64,000 nt of DNA from CAZLMG01 sp964560765 (GTDB lineage: Bacteria; Bdellovibrionota_B; Oligoflexia; Oligoflexales; CAZLMG01): the NCBI GenBank assembly GCA_964560765.1, contig CAZLMG010000011.1, positions 51,796 to 115,795 of the forward strand. The letters are read 5' to 3'. Below are positions 1-8,035 of the stretch, piece by piece (position 1 is the first letter of the stretch; each line of letters begins with the position of its first letter). The notes under the pieces were generated by a model, which did not search any database, had not been told where the DNA came from, and saw only the letters and a list, made by a program, of their open reading frames with translations. The position numbers and the translations under genes were made by a program.

Positions 1-2
1 GG

Positions 3-131
3 TTGGGACTGCGTCGTGAGGGTCATCATCGTTCCTCCAAAGTGGGTGCTAAAGTCTTGGCTTCAGCACCTTCTAAGCCTCTCGGCAGCAAATCGCTGCG
101 CCTTAAGAGGTCTTTGGAGTCATCGGAATGA
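3..131 (+). CDS. 3' end of an unidentified gene (partial)
   Basis: An open frame enters from the left edge and stops at TGA 129-131. About 42 basic, Ser/Lys/Arg-rich residues are visible, ending in SLESSE. A hairpin followed by a T run lies 20 bases downstream, which fits the end of a transcription unit. The other two forward frames look less protein-like, and one is stopped early. Too little is visible to name a family. Confidence 0.35.
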   Translation: MGLRREGHHRSSKVGAKVLASAPSKPLGSKSLRLKRSLESSE

Positions 132-151
132 AAGATAAAATATGATTACAT

Positions 152-175
152 ATCAGTGTGTTACTGATTTTTTTT
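152..175 (+). terminator. Rho-independent terminator of the incoming gene
   Basis: ATCAGT (152-157) and ACTGAT (163-168) form a 6-bp stem with a 5-base loop, followed at once by a run of T on the forward strand. The stem also contains the stop codon and last codons of the reverse-strand SH3 lipoprotein gene, so the two convergent genes share these bases. Confidence 0.6.
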
Positions 176-797
176 GATCGGACAAATAGTGTAGGGAAAC
201 GTACTCGTTGTCGCCAATCCTGGCCCAAATTCCCTCACGTTGCTGCATGGCCACTTGCTCGCCTTTGCGCAAAGTTCGCACAACAGGGAACTCCATGGAG
301 GGGCCTGAACGCACGTTGAGCGCGGCAATATTCACCCAGAATGGTTGTACGGATGGAGAGATTGTTACTGCAGGCTCGCTGACATCTGGTCCGAGCTGGT
401 CGACGGCGACATATTCTGGATCCATTTTATTCAAGGCCGGCGCTGGGACTTGCGTTTCATTCGGGGTTGGCGAAGCATTGGCTTCTGCCGCGGGACTTGC
501 GATGTCGCTGACTGCCGGGTTGATCGAGGCCGCCGGCGTTGCCGCAATATCTTGCCCGGCCGCTTCCGTCGAGGCTGATGGCAGCTGTGCTGCTGATGTA
601 GGGTTCACTTCTAGATTGGATCCAAGATCTGGCTTTACCTCGGCCGCGGCGGTCACCGGGCATGCGGCAGGAGGGATGTCTTTTAAAGATGTACATGCAC
701 AGGGCTCTCGCGAGCTTTGCGTGGTCGCACAACTAAACATCATGGGGGTCAAAATCAGCACAAACAGCTGATTACGAATATTTAACTCACTAAGCAT
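153..797 (-). CDS. SH3b-domain lipoprotein
   Basis: A 214-residue predicted lipoprotein. An N-terminal hydrophobic segment ends in MMFSC, giving a lipidated Cys at about residue 23. A long low-complexity Ala/Pro/Ser/Glu linker (about 30-145) follows. The C-terminal 60 residues form a bacterial SH3 domain (LNVRSGPS motif, then LRKGEQV and GIWARI). SH3b domains usually bind peptidoglycan or peptides in the periplasm. The ATG has an AAGAGGG ribosome site about 8 bases upstream. It starts 20 bases after the VWA lipoprotein gene, so the two are probably co-transcribed. The linker may let the domain reach the cell wall from the membrane. The substrate is unknown. Confidence 0.8.
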   Translation of the reverse strand: MLSELNIRNQLFVLILTPMMFSCATTQSSREPCACTSLKDIPPAACPVTAAAEVKPDLGSNLEVNPTSAAQLPSASTEAAGQDIAATPAASINPAVSDIASPAAEANASPTPNETQVPAPALNKMDPEYVAVDQLGPDVSEPAVTISPSVQPFWVNIAALNVRSGPSMEFPVVRTLRKGEQVAMQQREGIWARIGDNEYVSLHYLSDQKKSVTH

Positions 798-817
798 AAC
801 AAGGCCCTCTTATCTTC

Positions 818-2137
818 TTATTCGTTGATCAACTTTAGCTGAATACGCTGTGTGTAAGTCTCAGCACACTGGCTGTTCAACTGAGCAAAATTGCGAGCAT
901 CGATTTCGCTGCAGCAGCGTTCGACTTCTGCGACCACCATCTGTTCGCCGCGTGCCCGCGGCTTGGCGGCCTTGGCAATTACATCGTCAAGATAAATGGC
1001 GTTTTGGGTCGTACCAGCAGTGGCCGTTGCGTATTCCCAATCATAAATCGTCTCGTCGCCTGACCGTGCGGTGATTTTCTGCGCGCGGCAAGATAGCAGC
1101 CGATCCTTTGGAACCGAATTCTCGATCAAGGGCACAAGTGTTTCGACGAGCGTGTTGTCCGTTAAAGGCCATGCTAACTGATTCGCAGAATTGACGACGG
1201 GTCCCCCCTTGCGGGCCGCGGGAATGTGAGTCAGTATCTCCGCAAGAATAGCCTCCATTTGCTCTTTGGCATTAAATGTGGCCGACGTGCCGAGGCCGCG
1301 AAAGCACCGTGTGGTCGCGTTTGTATAATTAGCGCGATCGGCATTGGTGACGGGCGTCGGCAATTGGGATGAATCTGGAACAAGGTAAAAAAACTTGAAC
1401 TGCTCGGCATTACGCAGGGACTGTCCATAAGCGTTAATGTCCTGGACAACAGATGCAATACTGCAGTCTCGCTGGGTGCTACTTCCGCCCCCGTTATGAC
1501 CGACAACATCAGTTACTGCCATGACCATTTTCACCGCGTCTGCGCGCCCTTCGCCGGAGCGGAAGGCTTTGACAGCTTCCCGAATAGCTAAAAGGGATGC
1601 CTCAGGATAGTCCTGATTACCCTTGGTTTCGAGTCGATTGATGAATGCTTCAAGCTGAACTGCGTCGCTTGTTAGCGCATGCCGATTCGCGACAGTGGTC
1701 ACTCCGTCACGGTCTGAAATGATGCGATGCGTGCTCGCCTCGTCATCGACGAAACCGATGAAGCCGGCCCAGAGGTCAATGCTCTTACTACGTAAATCCG
1801 TGGCAAGTTGTTGCACGCCTGCTTTGATATTAGATATTTCATCCGCCATCGAACCCGTCGTATCAACGGCGAAGTAGAGGTCAACAGGTCTCACTCTTCG
1901 CTCTTCGCCTTGAAACGTCCGCTGGCCCTCCAGTTGAATCATGAAGTCTACGGTATCAATGCGCTTTACTGAGCGGCTACCGAGATCTAAATCTTCGATA
2001 CCGTTGATTGCAACAACATGATTCTCTGGTTCTGTCGGTGCCTTCTGACCAGCCTGAAAGTCCTGCTTGTTACAGGAAAGGGAGAGCGTGAGGGCAATTC
2101 CAACCAGTGTAAGAGCGCGCGAAAACGTCTTCAGCAT
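818..2137 (-). CDS. VWA-domain lipoprotein
   Basis: A 439-residue protein with a lipoprotein signal (LSLSC, lipidated Cys22) and a von Willebrand factor A domain at about residues 85-260. The metal-ion-dependent adhesion site reads DTTGS (92-96), with a supporting Thr/Asp region around AVTDVVG. VWA domains bind protein partners through a divalent metal. The C-terminal third is rich in paired Cys (SCRAQ, CCSEI, QCAE) and may be a disulfide-bonded cap. The ATG has a GAGG site 6 bases upstream. It is the first gene of a two-gene reverse operon with the SH3b lipoprotein. A role in surface attachment or envelope assembly is possible but not shown. Confidence 0.82.
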   Translation of the reverse strand: MLKTFSRALTLVGIALTLSLSCNKQDFQAGQKAPTEPENHVVAINGIEDLDLGSRSVKRIDTVDFMIQLEGQRTFQGEERRVRPVDLYFAVDTTGSMADEISNIKAGVQQLATDLRSKSIDLWAGFIGFVDDEASTHRIISDRDGVTTVANRHALTSDAVQLEAFINRLETKGNQDYPEASLLAIREAVKAFRSGEGRADAVKMVMAVTDVVGHNGGGSSTQRDCSIASVVQDINAYGQSLRNAEQFKFFYLVPDSSQLPTPVTNADRANYTNATTRCFRGLGTSATFNAKEQMEAILAEILTHIPAARKGGPVVNSANQLAWPLTDNTLVETLVPLIENSVPKDRLLSCRAQKITARSGDETIYDWEYATATAGTTQNAIYLDDVIAKAAKPRARGEQMVVAEVERCCSEIDARNFAQLNSQCAETYTQRIQLKLINE

Positions 2138-2487
2138 CAGTAACCTCGGCTTCTATAGCAACATCTACAACTCGACGCTTTCTTAGAGCAACTCGCGTGC
2201 CGAATCCGATTCCCTTAACATTCAGCATGTTACAGTGGAAACTCGAGCAGATGCCTTGTCGAGAAAGGCCCGCTGCTGTGCATCTCTGAGACACTTCAAA
2301 AAAAATCAGGAATTATAACTTGACCATCCGCTCCCGCTGGTTTACAAGCTGAGACCTTCGGGTATGCCTGCACCTTGTGCAAGCCACTGCCATGCACACC
2401 GCAAAGCAGTAAGCTGTCACGTTAGTGGCCTATCCGATTTGTTAACCCAGACAAATTAGCTTCCAAAGCAGAGGGTTAGTTAAAATT
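2138..2487. other. Divergent intergenic region and ribosomal operon leader
   Basis: 350 bases separate the VWA gene (reverse) from rpsJ (forward). It holds a sigma-70-like promoter (listed separately) and a leader of about 130 bases before rpsJ. In the leader GCCACT (2383-2388) can pair with AGTGGC (2424-2429), enclosing smaller stems. Leaders of S10 operons in some bacteria bind L4 for autoregulation, but this structure is not recognisably the gammaproteobacterial one. No convincing open frame is seen. Confidence 0.5.
2320..2348 (+). promoter_or_regulatory. Candidate promoter of the S10-spc-alpha operon
   Basis: TTGACC (2320-2325) and TACAAG (2343-2348) are separated by exactly 17 bases, matching the sigma-70 consensus at 5 of 6 and 4 of 6 positions. 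Transcription would start near 2355, about 130 bases before rpsJ. Assigned from sequence only. Confidence 0.5.
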
Positions 2488-2799
2488 ATGAAGAGTCAGA
2501 AGATCCGCATTCGCCTAAGGGGCTACGATCATCGACTGCTCGATCAGTCGGCGGTCGAAATTGTTGAGCGCGCTAAGCGAACCGGTGCACGCATTGCGGG
2601 CCCGATTCCTCTGCCAACCAGCATTAACCGCTACACGGTACTGCGAAGCCCGCACGTGGATAAGAAATCCCGCGAGCAGTTCGAAATCCGCACGCACAAG
2701 CGCGTTTTGGATATTCTTGATCCGAAGCCGCAAACCGTCGACGCTCTCATGAAGCTAGACCTGGCGTCGGGTGTGGATGTTGAGATTAAGTTGTACTGA
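2488..2799 (+). CDS. rpsJ: 30S ribosomal protein S10
   Basis: 103 residues, the normal length for S10. Family signatures are visible: KIRIRLRGYDH at the start, GPIPLPT in the middle and the HKRVLDI segment. S10 binds the 3' domain of 16S rRNA and, as NusE, pairs with NusB in transcription antitermination. It is the first gene of the superoperon and starts at ATG. The AGAGGG upstream is about 12 bases away, a long spacing. The next gene, rplC, begins 61 bases later. Confidence 0.97.
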   Translation: MKSQKIRIRLRGYDHRLLDQSAVEIVERAKRTGARIAGPIPLPTSINRYTVLRSPHVDKKSREQFEIRTHKRVLDILDPKPQTVDALMKLDLASGVDVEIKLY

Positions 2800-2860
2800 T
2801 TGTTGGATGTTGGGAGCGCCCTCAAGCGCTGTCGTTAACACTAGTAGGTAGTTCAGAGAT

Positions 2861-3502
2861 ATGAATATACCAGGTTTCATCGCAAAAAAAGTTGGCATGA
2901 CTCGGATGGTGGACGCCGAAGGGCGCATGGTTCCGGTAACCCTGATGCAGCTCGACGAACAGCGAGTTACTAAGGTTATTACGCCAGAGACTCAGGGCTA
3001 TCACGCTGTGCAAGTTGGCTACTACGTCAAGCCAGAATCACGCTTGAATAAGCCGACGCTGTCTCGCCTACGCAAGTCAAATATTCAGCAAAACTTTGCG
3101 CGCTTTAAAGAGTTCCGACTCGATGGGGCGATCGAAGGCGTCGCGGTTGGTGGCGAGTTCAGTCTAGCAGACTTTGCTTCAGTTGCCGCAGTCGACGTAA
3201 CAGGTATTACAAAGGGTCGCGGCTTTCAAGGTTCTATTAAGCGCTTTGACCTGGCCCGTGGGCGAATGAGTCACGGATCATGTTACCACCGCAGGCCGGG
3301 TTCACTTGGCATGCGCCAAAGCCCTGGCCGAGTGTTCAAAGGCAAACCGCAGCCCGGTCACATGGGTGACGTGCAGCGCACGATTCAAAATCTAAAAGTC
3401 ATGGATATCGACACAGAGAATCGCGTTATTGCCTTGAAGGGTTCAATTCCAGGCACTCGTGGCGGCTACGTGTTGATCCGTCCCTCGGTTAAGGCAAAGT
3501 AA
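2861..3502 (+). CDS. rplC: 50S ribosomal protein L3
   Basis: 213 residues. It opens with GFIAKKVGMTRM, typical of bacterial L3, and carries the conserved loop SHGSCYHRRPGSLGMRQSPG followed by RVFKGKPQPGHMG, which reaches toward the peptidyl transferase centre. A Gln in the GMRQSPG segment sits in the region that PrmB methylates in E. coli. L3 is an early 50S assembly protein. It lies 61 bases after rpsJ and 15 before rplD. Confidence 0.97.
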   Translation: MNIPGFIAKKVGMTRMVDAEGRMVPVTLMQLDEQRVTKVITPETQGYHAVQVGYYVKPESRLNKPTLSRLRKSNIQQNFARFKEFRLDGAIEGVAVGGEFSLADFASVAAVDVTGITKGRGFQGSIKRFDLARGRMSHGSCYHRRPGSLGMRQSPGRVFKGKPQPGHMGDVQRTIQNLKVMDIDTENRVIALKGSIPGTRGGYVLIRPSVKAK

Positions 3503-3517
3503 GGTAGGTGGCTGACC

Positions 3518-4135
3518 ATGAAAGTCGAAGTCAAAAATATTCAAGGTAAAGCCGTAAAGAGCATCGAGCTATCGGCTGATGTCTACGGCGTGGAAATGAA
3601 CGAGCACGTGCTGCACACGGTTGTAAAAGCAACCTTGGCAAATCAGCGGCAAGGCACGCATGCAACCAAGACACGCTCCATGGTGTCTGGCGGTGGGCGG
3701 AAGCCATATAAGCAAAAAGGAACTGGCAACGCCCGTCAGGGATCAACTCGTTCCTCTTTGATGGCTGGCGGTGGCGTTGCGCTAGGGCCGCAACCACGCG
3801 AGTACACGCAGAAAGTGAATCGAAAAACACGCCAACTTGCTTTGCGCGTGGCTCTTTCGGACAAAGCAAGGCATGGGCGTTTAGTCGTTGTGGATGACTT
3901 TGCCATGAGCAAGTACAGCACCAAGCACGTCATACAAGCGCTTGGCGCCCTCAACGCTTCCAAACCGTTGATTGCTGATGAGCGAAAAGACGATTTCTTG
4001 CATCGATCGACGCGGAATATCCATGGTGCAGCTTGTGTACAGGCATCGGATTTGTGTGTTGTCGATGTACTGGCGCACGATACGCTGGTGATCAGTGAAA
4101 CCGCGTTAAGCACAATTCAGCAACGGCTAGGCTAA
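3518..4135 (+). CDS. rplD: 50S ribosomal protein L4
   Basis: 205 residues. The long tunnel loop is visible around GGGRKPYKQKGTGNARQG, which lines the exit tunnel with L22 and is where macrolide resistance changes occur in other bacteria. The globular parts flank it (VDDFAMSKYSTKHV). In E. coli L4 also represses its own S10 operon. Whether that happens here depends on the leader before rpsJ and cannot be told from the protein. The ATG is 15 bases after rplC. Confidence 0.96.
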   Translation: MKVEVKNIQGKAVKSIELSADVYGVEMNEHVLHTVVKATLANQRQGTHATKTRSMVSGGGRKPYKQKGTGNARQGSTRSSLMAGGGVALGPQPREYTQKVNRKTRQLALRVALSDKARHGRLVVVDDFAMSKYSTKHVIQALGALNASKPLIADERKDDFLHRSTRNIHGAACVQASDLCVVDVLAHDTLVISETALSTIQQRLG

Positions 4136-4147
4136 GAGGGGTTGGCA

Positions 4148-4435
4148 GTGAATCCGTATAACGTCATTTTAAAACCGATCCTATCTGAAAAGAGCGCCGA
4201 CCAGCGCGAGAATTTTCGAAAGTATTCTTTCGTAGTGGCGCTTGACGCCAATAAGGGCGATGTCAAGTCAGCTGTCGAAAAGGTGTTTTCTGTAAAGGTG
4301 GATGCAGTGCGAACGGTGGTAACACGCGGTAAGATTCGTCGCCGCGGCATGCAGTTTAGTAAGCCTAAACTGTCGAAGAAGGCAGTGGTTACCCTTCGCG
4401 AGGGTGACAAGATCGCACTCTTTGAAGATCAGTAA
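4148..4435 (+). CDS. rplW: 50S ribosomal protein L23
   Basis: 95 residues from the GTG at 4148. An in-frame TTG at 4142 lies too close to the AAGAGGGG ribosome site (4134-4141), so the GTG with 6-base spacing is preferred. The family pattern is clear: ILKPILSEKS at the start and KVFSVKVDAVRTV in the middle. L23 sits at the tunnel exit and docks trigger factor and SRP. It is 12 bases after rplD and 26 before rplB. Confidence 0.95.
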   Translation: MNPYNVILKPILSEKSADQRENFRKYSFVVALDANKGDVKSAVEKVFSVKVDAVRTVVTRGKIRRRGMQFSKPKLSKKAVVTLREGDKIALFEDQ

Positions 4436-4461
4436 CGGTCTAAGGATTTGGTGGGACAAAA

Positions 4462-5298
4462 ATGGGAATTAAACTCTACAAACCAACGTCACCTGGCCGG
4501 CGCGGCATGTCGGTCGTCGACTACAGCGGCTTGGACAAGGTCGAGCCGCTAAAGGCGCTCATCAGTCCATTGCGCTCCACGGCGGGCCGCAATTCTTATG
4601 GACGAATTACGACGCGCCATAAGGGTGGCGGTGTAGCTCATCACTACCGTATGATCGATTTTCGTCGCACAAAGCGCGATATTGAGGGCCGGGTAGAGTA
4701 TCTCGAGTACGATCCAAACCGTACCGCATTCATTGCGCGAATACTTTACACCGATGGTGAGCGACGATACATCATCGCTCCCGATGGCTTAAAGAAAGGC
4801 GACAAGGTTGTCGCTGCGGAAAGGGCGGACGTTCAGTTTGGCAACGCTATGCCATTAAAGAATATTCCGCTTGGAACAGATGTTCATAACGTTGAAATGC
4901 GACCAGGGAAGGGCGGGCAGATTGCGCGCAGCGCTGGCTCGTATGTGCAGTTGATTGGTCGAGTTGACGGTTATGCGCAGCTTCGGATGCCGAGCGGTGA
5001 GATGCGCCGTGTGCCGGAGACTTGCATTGCCTCGATCGGCAAGGTTAGTAATCCAGATCACTTTAACGTCTCTCTTGGTAAAGCTGGGCGAAAGCGCTGG
5101 ATGGGTATCCGCCCGACGGTACGTGGTGTGGCCATGAACCCGGTCGACCATCCTCACGGTGGTGGTGAAGGCCGAACATCCGGCGGTCGGCATCCCGTAT
5201 CGCCTTGGGCATTGCCAACAAAAGGTTACAAGACGCGTCATAATAAGCGCACGAATAAAGATATCATCCGACGTCGCGCGAAGAAGAAGTCGGGTTAA
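4462..5298 (+). CDS. rplB: 50S ribosomal protein L2
   Basis: 278 residues, full length. The conserved C-terminal segment NPVDHPHGGGEGRTSGGRHP contains the His important for peptidyl transfer. GAPVHNVE-type text appears as DVHNVEMRPGKGGQ. L2 joins the subunits and is needed for assembly of the peptidyl transferase centre. It starts at ATG, 26 bases after rplW, and is followed 18 bases later by rpsS. Confidence 0.98.
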   Translation: MGIKLYKPTSPGRRGMSVVDYSGLDKVEPLKALISPLRSTAGRNSYGRITTRHKGGGVAHHYRMIDFRRTKRDIEGRVEYLEYDPNRTAFIARILYTDGERRYIIAPDGLKKGDKVVAAERADVQFGNAMPLKNIPLGTDVHNVEMRPGKGGQIARSAGSYVQLIGRVDGYAQLRMPSGEMRRVPETCIASIGKVSNPDHFNVSLGKAGRKRWMGIRPTVRGVAMNPVDHPHGGGEGRTSGGRHPVSPWALPTKGYKTRHNKRTNKDIIRRRAKKKSG

Positions 5299-5316
5299 TA
5301 TTAGGAGGTCGTTACC

Positions 5317-5589
5317 TTGGCTCGTTCGATTAAAAAAGGTCCATTTGTCGATTCCTATCTGTTCAAGAAGGCAGAGAAGGCTCAGCAGGACAAGAAGCCT
5401 ATTCAAACTTGGTCACGTCGGTCAACGATCGTGCCAGACTTTGTCGGCTTGACCTTTGCAGTGCACAATGGCAAAAAATTCGTCCCCGTCTACGTAACCG
5501 AGAACATGGTGGGTCACAAGCTGGGCGAGTTCGCCCCGACACGGACTTTCCATAGTCATTCCGGCGACAAGAAGGGTGTGAAGGCTTAA
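5317..5589 (+). CDS. rpsS: 30S ribosomal protein S19
   Basis: 90 residues: ARSIKKGPFVDSYL start, RRSTIVPDFVG core and GHKLGEFAPTRTFHSH end, all typical of S19. The start codon is TTG at 5317, decided by a strong AGGAGG site (5303-5308) 8 bases upstream; no nearby ATG or GTG would keep the conserved ARS N-terminus. S19 forms a complex with S13 in the 30S head, near the A-site tRNA. Confidence 0.97.
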   Translation: MARSIKKGPFVDSYLFKKAEKAQQDKKPIQTWSRRSTIVPDFVGLTFAVHNGKKFVPVYVTENMVGHKLGEFAPTRTFHSHSGDKKGVKA

Positions 5590-5619
5590 TACTTAGCTTT
5601 GAGATAAGAGGCTCTTAAC

Positions 5620-5958
5620 ATGTCTGGTACGTTTCAAGCTGTGCTAAATAGCGTTCGAGTAGCGCCCCGTAAAGCGCGCCTCGTTGCTGATGTCGTTCGC
5701 GGTAAACCCGTTGGCGTCGCTTTGGATACCCTCCGCCTTATGAATAAGAAGACGGCTCCGGTTATCAAGAAGCTCATTGAGTCAGCGGTGGCGAATGCGC
5801 AAGATCGAGCCACTGTGGACGTGGATCGACTGGTGATCTCCGAAGTGTTCGTGGACGGTGGCGTCGCCTTCAAGCGATTTACCCCGCGGGCGCAAGGACG
5901 GGCAACGCCGATTCGTAAGCGGACTTCGCATATCACGGTGCGGTTGAAAGAGATTTAA
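5620..5958 (+). CDS. rplV: 50S ribosomal protein L22
   Basis: 112 residues. The N-terminus RVAPRKARLVADVVRGKPV and the C-terminal hairpin around RFTPRAQGRATPIRKRTSHI are diagnostic. The hairpin lines the exit tunnel opposite L4. It starts at ATG with GAGGC about 6-10 bases upstream, 30 bases after rpsS and 21 bases before rpsC. Confidence 0.97.
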   Translation: MSGTFQAVLNSVRVAPRKARLVADVVRGKPVGVALDTLRLMNKKTAPVIKKLIESAVANAQDRATVDVDRLVISEVFVDGGVAFKRFTPRAQGRATPIRKRTSHITVRLKEI

Positions 5959-5979
5959 CGAGCGAGAAGGACCTGATCA

Positions 5980-6618
5980 GTGGGACAAAAAGTCAATCCA
6001 ATTGGTTTTCGAGTCGGGATTAACAAGCCTTGGTCTTCCAACTGGTTTGCTCGGCATAAGTACGCGGACCTTCTTAAAGAGGACATGCGTATTCGCAAGT
6101 ACATCAATGAGAAGTTTGAGTCTGCTGGTGTTGCCCGCGTTGATATCGAACGCGCTGCGCAAAACCTGAAGATCAACATCCACTCCAGCAGGCCCGGCAT
6201 TATCATCGGGAAAAAAGGCGCTGGCGCGGAAACTTTGAAGGACGAGTTGAAGCGTAAGTGCAAGATCACTTCTGGCGAGCCGAGCTTGAACGTGTTTGAA
6301 GTCAAGAAGCCGGATTTGGATGCTCGCTTGGTGGCTCTCAACGTCAAGACTCAGCTGGAGCGTCGAGTTTCATTCCGACGCGCCATGAAGAAGGTTATGT
6401 CGAGCTCGATCAAGGCTGGTGCAAAAGGCATTAAAGTTTCCTGTGCTGGTCGTTTGGCTGGAGCGGACATCGCTCGAACAGAGCGATACATGGAAGGTCG
6501 AGTCCCGCTGCACACGCTGCGCGCGGATATTGATTACGGTACTGCTGAGGCTCATACAACGTATGGAGTCATTGGCGTCAAAGTTTGGGTTTTCCGTGGG
6601 GATATTTTCGACCAATAA
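5980..6618 (+). CDS. rpsC: 30S ribosomal protein S3
   Basis: 212 residues. Begins GQKVNPIGFRVGI from a GTG codon at 5980. A type II KH domain is visible at about residues 60-90, with the nucleic-acid-binding loop GIIIGKKGAG. The C-terminal domain ends in the conserved TTYGVIGVKVWVFRGD. S3 lines the mRNA entry channel and has helicase activity toward structured mRNA. The 49-base gap to rplP is one of the larger ones in this operon. Confidence 0.97.
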   Translation: MGQKVNPIGFRVGINKPWSSNWFARHKYADLLKEDMRIRKYINEKFESAGVARVDIERAAQNLKINIHSSRPGIIIGKKGAGAETLKDELKRKCKITSGEPSLNVFEVKKPDLDARLVALNVKTQLERRVSFRRAMKKVMSSSIKAGAKGIKVSCAGRLAGADIARTERYMEGRVPLHTLRADIDYGTAEAHTTYGVIGVKVWVFRGDIFDQ

Positions 6619-6667
6619 CGGACGCGCGATTCGGCTGGAATTGGCTGGCGGGTATAAGAGGTAGTTT

Positions 6668-7093
6668 ATGTTATCGCCAAAGAAGATGAAGTTTCGAAAG
6701 CAGTTCAAAGGACGCTTGCGTGGCAAGGCCGTTCGAGGTAACGAGCTGCACCTGGGTGACTATGCTTTGCAGACAGTAGAGCATGGGAAGATTACGGCGC
6801 GCCAGATTGAAGCGGCACGTATTGCAATGACACGGCACATGAAGCGCGGTGGTGAAGTCTGGATTAAGATTTTCCCGCACAAGCCAGTCAGCAAGAAGCC
6901 CGCCGAGGTGCGGATGGGTAAGGGTAAGGGCGCGGTCGATCACTACGAAGCTCGAGTGCGACCTGGCCATATCCTTTACGAGATTAAGGGAGTTGAGCCG
7001 GCGGTGGCGATGGAGGCTTTGGCCCTGGCCGCTGCCAAGTTGCCAATACGTACGAAGCTATTGATGCGTAATCTTGACGTCTGGAGTCAGTAA
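6668..7093 (+). CDS. rplP: 50S ribosomal protein L16
   Basis: 141 residues. MLSPKKMKFRKQFKG start and WIKIFPHKPVSKKPAEVRMG core identify L16. It contacts the A-site tRNA and binds the 50S late in assembly. The TAA stop shares its last base with the ATG of rpmC, which suggests translational coupling of the two genes. Confidence 0.97.
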   Translation: MLSPKKMKFRKQFKGRLRGKAVRGNELHLGDYALQTVEHGKITARQIEAARIAMTRHMKRGGEVWIKIFPHKPVSKKPAEVRMGKGKGAVDHYEARVRPGHILYEIKGVEPAVAMEALALAAAKLPIRTKLLMRNLDVWSQ

Positions 7094-7308
7094 TGGACGT
7101 GAAAGTTTGGTCAGGAGAAGAGGTCCGTGCCTTTGATAAGGCGCGGTTGCGTGAAGCTGAACATGAATTGCGCAAGCAAATCATGGATTCGCGGATGGAA
7201 TTCTTTACACAGGCTAAGTCAGCCGGGTATCGGCGCACACTGCGCCGCAATTTGGCGCGGGTTTTGACGGTTAGAGGCGAAGGCAATGGAGCGGCTGCGA
7301 AGCGCTAG
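7093..7308 (+). CDS. rpmC: 50S ribosomal protein L29
   Basis: 71 residues, mostly helical. The pattern EHELRKQIMDSRMEFFTQ with RTLRRNLARVLTV matches L29, though the N-terminus (MDVKVWSGEEVRAFDKARL) is more divergent than usual. L29 stands next to L23 at the tunnel exit. It overlaps rplP by one base and lies between rplP and rpsQ, its normal position. Confidence 0.92.
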   Translation: MDVKVWSGEEVRAFDKARLREAEHELRKQIMDSRMEFFTQAKSAGYRRTLRRNLARVLTVRGEGNGAAAKR

Positions 7309-7342
7309 TCCTGCTTTGATGAATACCTGAGGATGGTGAAAC

Positions 7343-7636
7343 GTGAGTGAATTGACGCAAAAGAAGGTTAATGTTCGTCCGCTGGTTTGTACCGTAGTCA
7401 GTGACAAAATGTCGCTGTCGCGAGTCGGTGAAATCGAGTCGCGAGTACTGCATCCAACCGCACATAAGCACATCAAGCGCACCACGCGGCTGATGTTCCA
7501 TGACGCGAAGAACGAAACTCAGGTTGGCGACAAGGTGTTGGTTTCTCCCTGTCGGCCCATGAGCGCCCGCAAGCGATTTGTCCTGGTTGAAGTGATTGCG
7601 AAATCTAAGGGACGTGCAGACGTCATTGCTGAGTAA
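7343..7636 (+). CDS. rpsQ: 30S ribosomal protein S17
   Basis: 97 residues from GTG 7343, with GAGGATGG upstream. The OB-fold text LVCTVVSDKMSLSRVGEIES is divergent, while HKHIKRTTRLMFHDAKNE and VGDKVLVSPCRPMSARKRF are typical of S17. The protein binds the 5' domain of 16S rRNA early in assembly. Its N-terminal extension is about 10 residues longer than E. coli S17. Confidence 0.95.
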   Translation: MSELTQKKVNVRPLVCTVVSDKMSLSRVGEIESRVLHPTAHKHIKRTTRLMFHDAKNETQVGDKVLVSPCRPMSARKRFVLVEVIAKSKGRADVIAE

Positions 7637-7647
7637 GGTGACAGACG

Positions 7648-8019
7648 ATGATTCAGATGGAAACAGTACTACAGAGCGGTGACAACTCTGGCGCGAAGAA
7701 GCTGAAATGCTTCAAAGTTCTTGGTGGAAGCAAGAAGCAATTTGCGACCGTCGGGGACATTATTGTGGTTTCTGTGCGAGAGGCTTTGCCCAACAGCAAA
7801 GTTAAAAAAGGCTCCGTGCAGAAGGCGGTGATTGTCCGTACGGCGAAAGAAATTAAGCGCGCCGATGGCAGCACCATCAAATTCGATGAGAACGCGGCTG
7901 TGCTAATTAAAGGTAAAGAGAACGAGCCTGTCGGAACGCGTATCTTTGGACCGGTTGCGCGGGAAGTGCGTAACAAGGGTTTCATCCGAATCGCGTCTTT
8001 GGCGCCCGAGGTTTTGTAA
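7648..8019 (+). CDS. rplN: 50S ribosomal protein L14
   Basis: 123 residues, full length. MIQMETVLQSGDNSGAKKL start, GDIIVVSVREALPNSKVKKG core and FGPVAREVRNKGFIRIASLA end are diagnostic. L14 forms an intersubunit bridge and is the docking site of RsfS. Normally rplX (L24) follows it; here only 16 bases separate it from rplE. Confidence 0.98.
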   Translation: MIQMETVLQSGDNSGAKKLKCFKVLGGSKKQFATVGDIIVVSVREALPNSKVKKGSVQKAVIVRTAKEIKRADGSTIKFDENAAVLIKGKENEPVGTRIFGPVAREVRNKGFIRIASLAPEVL

Positions 8020-8035
8020 ACATAATTTCCTGTAG

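Noticed and set aside
208..771. 187-codon forward frame over the SH3b lipoprotein
   Set aside because: The opposite strand has a lipobox, SH3 motif and ribosome site; this frame has none.
2070..2294. 74-codon reverse frame in the rpsJ upstream region
   Set aside because: It overlaps the VWA signal peptide region in another frame and looks random.
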